The notes beneath the pieces were generated by a model. It did not search any database. It saw only the letters and a program-made list of their open reading frames with translations, and had not been told where the DNA came from. The translations under genes were made by a program, and so were the position numbers. From the NCBI RefSeq assembly GCF_020080045.1, contig NZ_CP083451.1, positions 3,459,001 to 3,523,000 on the forward strand: 64,000 nucleotides of DNA, read 5' to 3'. Source of the stretch: Comamonas odontotermitis (lineage in GTDB: Bacteria; Pseudomonadota; Gammaproteobacteria; Burkholderiales; Burkholderiaceae_C). Positions 57,749 to 64,000 of the stretch are shown piece after piece (the first letter of the stretch is position 1; every line of letters starts with the position of its first letter).

Positions 57749-58615
57749 TTAGGTTGACACCTGGGACGGTAATTCAAGCCGGCGGATGCCGGCCAAGGAC
57801 GCCCGATGCACCGCATCGGGCGTTTGCATTTTCAACGATAGATGGGGACGCTCGGTGTTGTAGATCCTCACCGACTCGCCCACCATGCGCCGGGCCTGCT
57901 CCAGGTTGGCGGGCCGCTGCAGCAACAGCTCGCCTTTGAGGATACCGTTGACCCGCTCGGCCAGCGCGTTCTGGTAGCAGTCGTAGCCATCGGTCATTGA
58001 GCAGTACAGGCCGTGGCGCCGATGGATGCTCTGGTAGTAGCTCGAGCAGTACTGGATGCCCCGATCCGAGTGGTGCACCAAGCGCTGGTGGCTTTGGCGG
58101 GCACGCAAGGCCATCTTCAGAGCCTGGGCCATCGGCTCGGTTTGCAGGCTGTCATGCACATGCCAGCCCACGATCTTGCGCGAGTAGGCGTCGGTGACCA
58201 GGCTCAGGTAGACGAACTTGTCAGCCGTGGGCAGGTAGGTGATGTCGGCCACCCAGACCTGCTCGCTGGCCCTGGCGCACACCTGCTGCTCGCCCGCCTT
58301 GAGCAGGTTGGGATGACGACGAAGCCGGTGATGGCTGTCGGTGGTCTTGTGGTACGCCCGCCGTGCGGGCACCAGCATTCGGGCGTTGCGCAGCACATCG
58401 AACAGCGCATCGCGCCCCAGACGGATACCCGCCTGCCCCAGCGGCTCGCGCAGCACATGGTGCAACTTGCGCGTACCCAGCCTGGGCTGGCGAACCCGCC
58501 AATCGCGCACCAGCTGCACCACCGCCTCGGCCCGGCTCTCACGCCGTGCGTGGCGCCGTTGGCCCTGGTAGTACGCCTGCCGGCTCAGCCCCATGCAGCG
58601 GCAAGCCCTCGCCAC
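57749..58615 (-). CDS. IS3-family transposase OrfB (DDE integrase)
   Basis: A 288-aa integrase domain protein. The DDE triad is visible: Asp in EQVWVADITYLPT, Asp in RLVHHSDRGIQYCSS, Glu in NALAERVNGILKGEL. The end GESVRIYNTERPHLSL is typical. As listed it starts at GTG 58615, but the frame is open upstream, and the likely product is an OrfAB fusion made by -1 frameshifting at 58660-58666, which would read VLAQRLVQGLSVARACRCMG across the join. It lies in the -1 frame relative to orfA. Confidence 0.92.
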   Translation of the reverse strand: MARACRCMGLSRQAYYQGQRRHARRESRAEAVVQLVRDWRVRQPRLGTRKLHHVLREPLGQAGIRLGRDALFDVLRNARMLVPARRAYHKTTDSHHRLRRHPNLLKAGEQQVCARASEQVWVADITYLPTADKFVYLSLVTDAYSRKIVGWHVHDSLQTEPMAQALKMALRARQSHQRLVHHSDRGIQYCSSYYQSIHRRHGLYCSMTDGYDCYQNALAERVNGILKGELLLQRPANLEQARRMVGESVRIYNTERPHLSLKMQTPDAVHRASLAGIRRLELPSQVST

Positions 58616-58617
58616 GC

Positions 58618-59010
58618 TCAGCCCTTGGACGAGCCGCTGCGCGAGGACTTGCCCGAAGGCTTTTTTACGACGCGCACTCCATAGTCCTTCTTCAGAACAT
58701 CAAGCATCGCCTCGAACAGCTGGGCCTTCTCGTTGGCCTCTTTGAGCTGCACTTGCAAGGCCTTGATCTGCTGCTCGGGCGTCAGTGCTTGGGGCGTTTT
58801 GTCTGGGGGCATGGCTGCACATGATGCACCACGCCCCCAACCTTGGCGACCATGCTTGCGCAGCCATACCAGCACCGTTGATCGACCCTGGATCCCATAG
58901 CGCGTCTGCGCTTGCTTGTATGTCAACTCGCCTTTTTCCACCTGCTCGACCACTGCCAGCTTAAAAGCCAGCGTGTAGTCCCTCTGGGTTCGCTTGGAGC
59001 CTGATTCCAT
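58618..59010 (-). CDS. IS3-family transposase OrfA
   Basis: A 130-aa protein with a helix-turn-helix (DYTLAFKLAVVEQVEKGELTYKQAQTRYGI) for binding the terminal repeats and a leucine-rich coiled coil (EQQIKALQVQLKEANEKAQLFEAMLDVLKKDYG). The end holds the slippery A-AAA-AAG (58660-58666, minus strand) within VVKKPSG. The start ATG 59010 is preferred over an upstream TTG. Confidence 0.9.
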   Translation of the reverse strand: MESGSKRTQRDYTLAFKLAVVEQVEKGELTYKQAQTRYGIQGRSTVLVWLRKHGRQGWGRGASCAAMPPDKTPQALTPEQQIKALQVQLKEANEKAQLFEAMLDVLKKDYGVRVVKKPSGKSSRSGSSKG

Positions 59011-59071
59011 GAGACTTGCCTTTTCCTTCAAGAAAAGGTGTCAACCTCCGGCAGGACGGGTCACCCATAAG

Positions 59072-59099
59072 AAAAAGGCCATCGCATGATGGCCTTTTT
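59072..59099. terminator. Bidirectional terminator near the purine permease
   Basis: AAAAAGGCCATC and GATGGCCTTTTT form a 12-bp stem with GCAT loop and T runs on both strands. It ends the minus-strand permease transcript and once may also have ended lctP. Confidence 0.85.
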
Positions 59100-59153
59100 G
59101 CTACCCGGCGCACGACGGGTGTGCGCCACGGCTATCCGATCAATAGCACCTCA

Positions 59154-60455
59154 TCAATGCCCGCCGATATAGGCAAACTTGAAGAGGAAGAGCGCTGCGA
59201 TGATCCACACCATCCAGTGCACTTCCTTGACGCGGCCGGTGAAGAGCTTGATGGCTGCATACGAGATGAAGCCGAAAGCCAGGCCATTGGCAATCGAATA
59301 GGTGAACGGCATCATCACGGCCGTGACGGCTGCGGGAATCGCCTCGGTCGAGTCATCCCATTCCACTTCCACCAGTTCCCTGAGCATGAGGCACGCCACA
59401 AACAGCAGCGCTGGCGCCGTTGCATAGGCGGGCACGGAGCCAGCCAGCGGCGCAATGAACAGGCAGGCGAGAAACAGCACAGCCACCGTCATGGCCGTCA
59501 AACCCGTGCGGCCACCGGCCTGTACGCCCGATGCGCTTTCCACATAGGCGGTGGCGCTGGAAGTGCCGAGCAGAGACCCGGCAAAGATCGCGCCGCTGTC
59601 TGCCAGCAGCGACCGGTGGAAACGCTCCATCTTGCCCGGCACCAGCAGGCCCGCGCGCTTGGCAACGCCCATCAGGGTACCAGTCGCATCAAACAGCTCC
59701 ACCAGAAAGAACACCAGCACCACGTTGAGGAAGCCGCTGGAGAGCGCAGTCTTGATATCCAGCTTCAAGAACGTCGGCTCGATCGACGGAGGCGCCGAAA
59801 ACACGCCGTTGAACTGGTTACCGCCAAAGAAGAAAGACGCTACCGTCACGGCCAGAATGCCGATCAGGATGGCACCGGGTACCTTCAGGCGGTCCAGCAC
59901 GATGATGAGCAAGAAGCCCAGGCCGAACAGGATCACCGATGGAGAATGCAGGTCTCCCAGCGTCACCAGCGTGGCCTTGTCGCCCACCACGACGCCCGCA
60001 CTCTTGAGAGCGATCAATGCAAGGAACAGACCGATACCGACGGTGATTGCCACCCGTATCGACTGCGGGATGCCCTTGATGATCTGCTCGCGTATCCGGA
60101 ACACCGTGACCAGCAGGAACAGACAGCCGGAGATGAACACCGCACCCAGCGCGGCCTGCCATGTGTAGCCCATGTGCAGCACCACCACATAGGCAAAGTA
60201 GGCGTTCAGGCCCATGCCGGGCGCTATCGCGATCGGGTAGTTGGCGTACAGGGCCATCACGGCAGAGCCCAGCGCGGCAATCAAGCAGGTGGCTACAAAC
60301 ACCGCCCCCTTGGGCATGCCCGCGTCACCCAGGATGGAAGGGTTGACGAACATGATGTACGCCATGGTGAGGAAGGTGGTGAGGCCCGCCAGGACCTCGG
60401 TGCGCACGGTGGTGCCGTGCTCCCCCAGTTTGAAATATTTCTCCAGCCAGTTCAT
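59154..60455 (-). CDS. NCS2/AzgA-type adenine-guanine-hypoxanthine permease
   Basis: A 433-aa permease with about twelve to fourteen membrane segments: the N terminus MNWLEKYFKLGEHGTTVRTEVLAGLTTFLTMAYIMFVNP, PIAIAPGMGLNAYFAY, and ADSGAIFAGSLLGTSSATAYVESASGVQAGGRTGLTA are typical of AzgA/GhxP proteins. These import purine bases with H+. The next genes upstream encode xanthine dehydrogenase, so the group serves purine catabolism. Confidence 0.9.
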   Translation of the reverse strand: MNWLEKYFKLGEHGTTVRTEVLAGLTTFLTMAYIMFVNPSILGDAGMPKGAVFVATCLIAALGSAVMALYANYPIAIAPGMGLNAYFAYVVVLHMGYTWQAALGAVFISGCLFLLVTVFRIREQIIKGIPQSIRVAITVGIGLFLALIALKSAGVVVGDKATLVTLGDLHSPSVILFGLGFLLIIVLDRLKVPGAILIGILAVTVASFFFGGNQFNGVFSAPPSIEPTFLKLDIKTALSSGFLNVVLVFFLVELFDATGTLMGVAKRAGLLVPGKMERFHRSLLADSGAIFAGSLLGTSSATAYVESASGVQAGGRTGLTAMTVAVLFLACLFIAPLAGSVPAYATAPALLFVACLMLRELVEVEWDDSTEAIPAAVTAVMMPFTYSIANGLAFGFISYAAIKLFTGRVKEVHWMVWIIAALFLFKFAYIGGH

Positions 60456-60581
60456 CGCTGCGTCTCCGTGTTGTTAATCATTGGTGTGAAATGCATTTCC
60501 CTGATTGCGCAAAGCATGCTGCAAAACCTGCAAAAGGCGGCGAGTATCGCAGCAAGGCAGGCCGGCTGCATGCCCGGCCGC

Positions 60582-63005
60582 TCAAACCCCTTGCTGCACG
60601 TTTTCTATCGCGTTCAAAACCGCCTCGGCAGTTGCAGGTGCCCGCAGCGGCGGGCAGTTGCCGGGTGCGCCGCAAGCAGCCACTGCATCGCGAATCGCAA
60701 AGAACACCGAAAACGGCAACAGCAGCGGCGGCTCGCCCACGGCCTTGCTGCGGTGGATGGTGTCGTGCGGATTGGCGCCTTCGAACAGTTGCACGTTCAG
60801 CACCGGCGGGCAGTCGTTGGCTGTCGGAATCTTGTAGGTACTGGGCGCATGCGTCATCAGCGCTCCCGTCTTGGGGTGCCAAACCAGCTCTTCCATGGTG
60901 AGCCAGCCCATGCCCTGCACAAAGGCACCTTCCACCTGGCCGATATCGACGGCGGGGTTGAGTGACTGCCCCACATCGTGCAGCACATCTGCACGCAAGA
61001 GCTTGCTCTCACCGGTCAAGGTGTCCACCAGCACTTCGCTCACGGCGGCTCCGTACGCAAAGTAGAAGAAGGGGCGGCCATGCATGGTCTTGCTGTCCCA
61101 GGACAGGCCAGGTGTCGCGTAGAAGCCGTCCGACCACAGCTGCACCCGCTCCAGGTACGCCTCCTTGACCACATCTTCAAAAGCCAGGGTCTTGCCATTG
61201 ACCTGCACCGTGTCGTTGGCAAAGCGCACTGCATCGGCTGCACCGCCGTGACGCTCGGCCATGCAGGCCGCCAGGCGCTCGCGGATCTGCCGCGCCGCAT
61301 CCTGCGCGGCCTTGCCGTTCAGGTCGGTCCCTGTCGATGCCGCCGTGGCCGAGGTGTTGGCCACCTTGGTGGTATCCGTCGCGGTGACGCGCACGCGCTC
61401 GAAAGCCACGCCCAGCTCATGCGCCACGACCTGGGCCACCTTGGTGTTCAGGCCCTGGCCCATTTCCGTGCCGCCGTGGTTCACCAGGATCGAGCCATCG
61501 TTGTACACATGCACCAAGGCCCCTGCCTGGTTGAAATGCTTGACGTTGAAGGAGATACCGAACTTGACCGGCGTGAGCGCAATGCCGCGCTTGAGCACCG
61601 GGCTTTGCGCGTTGAATGCAGCCGCCTCCGCCCGGCGCGCACGGTAATCGCTGCGCGCTTCCAGCTGCGTCACCAACTCGTCGATGATGTTGTCATCCAC
61701 CACCTGACCGTAGGGCGTGACGTTGTGCTCCGTCTTGCCATAGAAATTGGCGCGGCGCACATCCAGCGGGTCCTTGCCCAGCTGGCGTGCAATGGAGTCC
61801 ATGATGTTCTCCATCACGATTGCGCCCTGCGGCCCGCCAAAACCGCGGAAAGCGGTATTGCTCTGCGTATTGGTCTTGCCCATGAAGCCTTGCATGCGCA
61901 CATTGGGCAGCCAGTATGCATTGTCGAAGTGGCACAGCGCCCGCGTCATCACCGGCGCCGACAGATCCGCAGAATGCCCTGCGCGCGACACCATGGTCAC
62001 CTCGGCGCCCACGATGCGACCCGCGTCGTCGAAGCCAATGTCGTATTCATACCAGAAGCAGTGGCGCCGCCCCGTGATCATGAAATCGTCATCCCGGTCC
62101 AGACGCAGCTTGACAGGGCGCCCCAGCTTGCGGGCTGCCACCGCCGCAACACAGGCAAACAGCGCCGATTGCGATTCCTTGCCGCCAAAACCTCCGCCCA
62201 TGCGCCTGCATTCCACATGCACATCGTGCGCGTGCACGCCCAGCGCATGCGCGACCAGGTGCTGCATTTCACTCGGGTGCTGGGTGGAGCAGTACACATG
62301 CATGGCCTGCCCTTCCTTGGGAATGGCGTAGCTGATCTGGCCTTCCAGATAGAACTGCTCCTGGCCACCCACTTCCCACTGGCCTTGCAGCCGGTGGGGT
62401 GCGTTCTCGATGGCCTGCGTGGTTGCACCTGCCTGCGTCTCTCGCGTCAGCTTCATCGGTGGCACCACATACTGGCCGCGTGCATGGGCCTGCTGCGGAG
62501 TCAGCACCGGCTCGGCCGCTTCCACGCTGGCAATCTTCTTGGCCAGCGCCGCTGCCCGTCGCGCGGCCTGTCGCGTGCGTGCAAGCACGGCAAACAGGGG
62601 TTGACCCAGGTAACGGATCTCGCCATCGCACAGAATCGGGTCGTCGTGGATGATCGATCCGCAGTCATTGACACCGGGAATATCAGTCGCCGTCAGCACA
62701 GCCACCACATCGGGCATGGTGCGCACGGCATCCAGGTCCAGCCCCAGCAAGCGGCCATGGGCTATCGGCGCGAGGCCCAATGCGCAATGCAAGGTGCCTG
62801 CCAACTCGGGCATGTCGTCAATGTAGGCGGCCTCGCCTGCCACATGCAGCGCAGCCGATTCGTGGGTGCGACTGATGCCGACGCGACGTCCCTGTTGCAG
62901 TGCCTGCGCTTCCGTATCGGTATCGATGCGCAGCGCCTGGTTGTCGCTGTAATGGGCAAAGGCCTCTGCACCCGCCAGCAGCTGTTTGGGAATTGCTTGG
63001 TTCAT
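60582..63005 (-). CDS. xdhB: Xanthine dehydrogenase, molybdopterin subunit
   Basis: An 807-aa protein (separate large subunit of a two-gene enzyme). It has SAALHVAGEAAYIDDMPELAGTLHCALGLA at the start, RMGGGFGGKESQSALFACVAAVAARKLGRPVKLRLDRDDD in the molybdopterin domain, AFRGFGGPQGAIVMENIMD, HGGTEMGQGLNTKVAQV, and the last domain with IPTANDCPPVLNVQLF and KAVGEPPLLLPFSVFFAIRDAV, whose glutamate is catalytic. It converts hypoxanthine and xanthine to urate. One base separates it from xdhA. Confidence 0.97.
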   Translation of the reverse strand: MNQAIPKQLLAGAEAFAHYSDNQALRIDTDTEAQALQQGRRVGISRTHESAALHVAGEAAYIDDMPELAGTLHCALGLAPIAHGRLLGLDLDAVRTMPDVVAVLTATDIPGVNDCGSIIHDDPILCDGEIRYLGQPLFAVLARTRQAARRAAALAKKIASVEAAEPVLTPQQAHARGQYVVPPMKLTRETQAGATTQAIENAPHRLQGQWEVGGQEQFYLEGQISYAIPKEGQAMHVYCSTQHPSEMQHLVAHALGVHAHDVHVECRRMGGGFGGKESQSALFACVAAVAARKLGRPVKLRLDRDDDFMITGRRHCFWYEYDIGFDDAGRIVGAEVTMVSRAGHSADLSAPVMTRALCHFDNAYWLPNVRMQGFMGKTNTQSNTAFRGFGGPQGAIVMENIMDSIARQLGKDPLDVRRANFYGKTEHNVTPYGQVVDDNIIDELVTQLEARSDYRARRAEAAAFNAQSPVLKRGIALTPVKFGISFNVKHFNQAGALVHVYNDGSILVNHGGTEMGQGLNTKVAQVVAHELGVAFERVRVTATDTTKVANTSATAASTGTDLNGKAAQDAARQIRERLAACMAERHGGAADAVRFANDTVQVNGKTLAFEDVVKEAYLERVQLWSDGFYATPGLSWDSKTMHGRPFFYFAYGAAVSEVLVDTLTGESKLLRADVLHDVGQSLNPAVDIGQVEGAFVQGMGWLTMEELVWHPKTGALMTHAPSTYKIPTANDCPPVLNVQLFEGANPHDTIHRSKAVGEPPLLLPFSVFFAIRDAVAACGAPGNCPPLRAPATAEAVLNAIENVQQGV

Positions 63006-63006
63006 G

Positions 63007-64000
63007 TCAGGCTCCTTGCTCGCTGGTAGCGCGCACCACATGGGGCATCACCGACCACACGGTGGTATCGGCACTGGCAAGCGGGGCATCGGCCCTCGTC
63101 TCCAGCCACAGCCGCTGCAGCAGGTTTTGCGCCACTTTCATACGGTAGGTGTCGCTGGCGCGCATGTCGGTCATCGGTTGAAAATCCTGCGCCAACGCCT
63201 GCTGCGCAAGCTTGACGGTTTCTGCCGTCCATGGCTGGCCCAGTACAGCAGCTTCGGCCTTGGCCGCGCGCCTGACAGTGGCTGCCATGCCTCCAAACGC
63301 CATGCGCACCGCCTGCACCTTGCCTTGCGCATCCAAGGCCACGGCCAAGCCTGCGCACAGTGCCGAAATATCGCAGTCAAAACGCTTGCTGATCTTGTAG
63401 GCTCGCACCTGGAAATTCTGCTGCCGCAGCTGCGCCAATGGCACCACCAGGCCCTGCACGAACTCTCCGGGCTCCATCTGGTTTTTCATGTAGTCCAGAT
63501 AGAAATCAGCCAACAACATCCGCCGCACGCGCTCGGCCTTGCGCAGCACAATCTCGGCATCCAGGGCCATCAGCACCGGGGGTGCGTCGCCAATCGGCGA
63601 TCCGTTGGCCACATTGCCACCCATGGTTCCTGCATGGCGCACCGGCGGCGATGCAAAACGCAGCCACACATCCTGCAGGCTGGGAAAGCGCTGCGCCAGC
63701 GCGGCCCAGGCGTCTTCCAGAGAGGCTCCGGCGCCGATATGGAGCGAACCGTCGCGCTCCTCGATCTGGCGCAGCTCGGCCACGCGGCCAATGGCAATGA
63801 TGTCACCCAGCTCGCGGAACTGCTTGGTGATCCACAGGCCTACGTCTGTAGTGCCAGCAATCAGCCGCGCCTGCGGAAGCTGCGCGCGCAGACGGGCCAG
63901 GCTGTCCAGGCTGGCAGGGGCGTGGAACTGCGCCGTGCCATCGCTGTACTGCCAATCCGCATCGCTGTGCAGAGACTGGAGTGCAGCCACAACAGGCGCC
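63007..64000 (-). CDS. xdhA: Xanthine dehydrogenase small subunit, partial
   Basis: At least 331 residues; the frame runs off the right end of the window, so the start and the N-terminal 2Fe-2S domains are missing. What is here is the FAD domain (RLIAGTTDVGLWITKQFRELGDIIAIGRV, RHAGTMGGNVANGSPIGDAPPVLMALDAEIVL) and the C-terminal CODH-like domain (AYKISKRFDCDISALCAGLAVAL, MRASDTYRMKVAQNLLQRLWLET). It feeds electrons from the molybdenum subunit to NAD+. It is cotranscribed with xdhB. Confidence 0.95.
   Translation of the reverse strand, partial: APVVAALQSLHSDADWQYSDGTAQFHAPASLDSLARLRAQLPQARLIAGTTDVGLWITKQFRELGDIIAIGRVAELRQIEERDGSLHIGAGASLEDAWAALAQRFPSLQDVWLRFASPPVRHAGTMGGNVANGSPIGDAPPVLMALDAEIVLRKAERVRRMLLADFYLDYMKNQMEPGEFVQGLVVPLAQLRQQNFQVRAYKISKRFDCDISALCAGLAVALDAQGKVQAVRMAFGGMAATVRRAAKAEAAVLGQPWTAETVKLAQQALAQDFQPMTDMRASDTYRMKVAQNLLQRLWLETRADAPLASADTTVWSVMPHVVRATSEQGA

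Larger units (their letters stand above)
57735..59063 (-). mobile_element. IS3-family insertion sequence, complete
   Basis: A 1329-base element bounded by inverted repeats: the left end starts TGACCCGTCCT, then AGGTTGACACCT; the right end read backwards is TGACCCGTCCT, five differing bases, AGGTTGACACCT. Both ends are flanked by CCC, a 3-base target duplication. Inside are orfA and orfB with a slippery A-AAA-AAG at their junction. It lies in the gap between the convergent lactate permease and purine permease genes. Confidence 0.85.

Noticed and set aside
59016..60965. 649-codon frame antisense to the purine permease
   Set aside because: A shadow frame crossing the terminator and an intergenic gap.
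60978..63029. 683-codon frame antisense to xdhB
   Set aside because: A shadow frame; the xdhB motifs are conclusive on the other strand.

Overview
The window looks like chromosomal DNA from a betaproteobacterium of the Burkholderiales, most likely a Comamonadaceae member (Comamonas, Delftia or Acidovorax-like). The evidence is high GC, the gene orders rpsF-priB-rpsR-rplI / grpE-dnaK-dnaJ, leuCDB-asd-fimV, yceD-rpmF-plsX-fabHDG-acpP-fabF-rpoE-rseA-degQ and rluC/rne, and short intergenic repeats built around AGCGCTT and TAGCTATT, which I recall from this family. The genus is inference; no rRNA gene is present.

Layout. 1-2.3 kb: a frameshifted BON-domain lipoprotein relic in AT-rich DNA, a stand-alone ParB-like protein and a DUF4256 protein. 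2.4-4.8 kb: a sulfur cassette (periplasmic rhodanese, YeeE/YedE thiosulfate-type transporter, 54-aa membrane peptide). 5-8.5 kb: a CorA/ZntB-type metal transporter, a putative Na+/H+ antiporter behind a structured leader that looks like a cation riboswitch, and a DedA-rhodanese fusion. 8.9-14.9 kb: a ribosomal protein operon with a perfect consensus promoter, divergent from the heat-shock genes grpE, dnaK and dnaJ. 15-18 kb: a LysR/EamA divergent pair and a DUF4349 lipoprotein. 18.3-24.5 kb: LysR, leuC, entericidin, leuD, leuB, then asd behind a threonine-rich leader with attenuator-like geometry. 24.7-27.8 kb: fimV and tRNA-Arg(ACG). 27.9-38.3 kb (minus strand): the fatty-acid/phospholipid cluster followed by the envelope-stress module rpoE-rseA-degQ. 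38.3-43.1 kb: maf, an RsmI-like methylase, sppA, a Rieske protein, a HAD phosphatase and rluC. 43.1-49.4 kb: rne with a long leader, yaaA, a prolyl-hydroxylase-like dioxygenase and queF. 49.4-54.4 kb: dinB, two transporters and a DUF937-OmpA protein. 54.5-57.7 kb: a divergent lactate oxidation/uptake pair. 57.7-59.1 kb: an intact IS3-family element. 59.1-64 kb: a purine permease and xdhB-xdhA, with xdhA running off the end.

Most genes are housekeeping. The points most worth checking are the threonine-codon leader before asd (three mutually exclusive hairpins and a T tract), the leader RNA before the antiporter, the candidate sigma-E promoter before degQ, the IS3 element with a preserved frameshift site, and the dispersed repeat family. 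I saw no CRISPR array, prophage or clear defence island.
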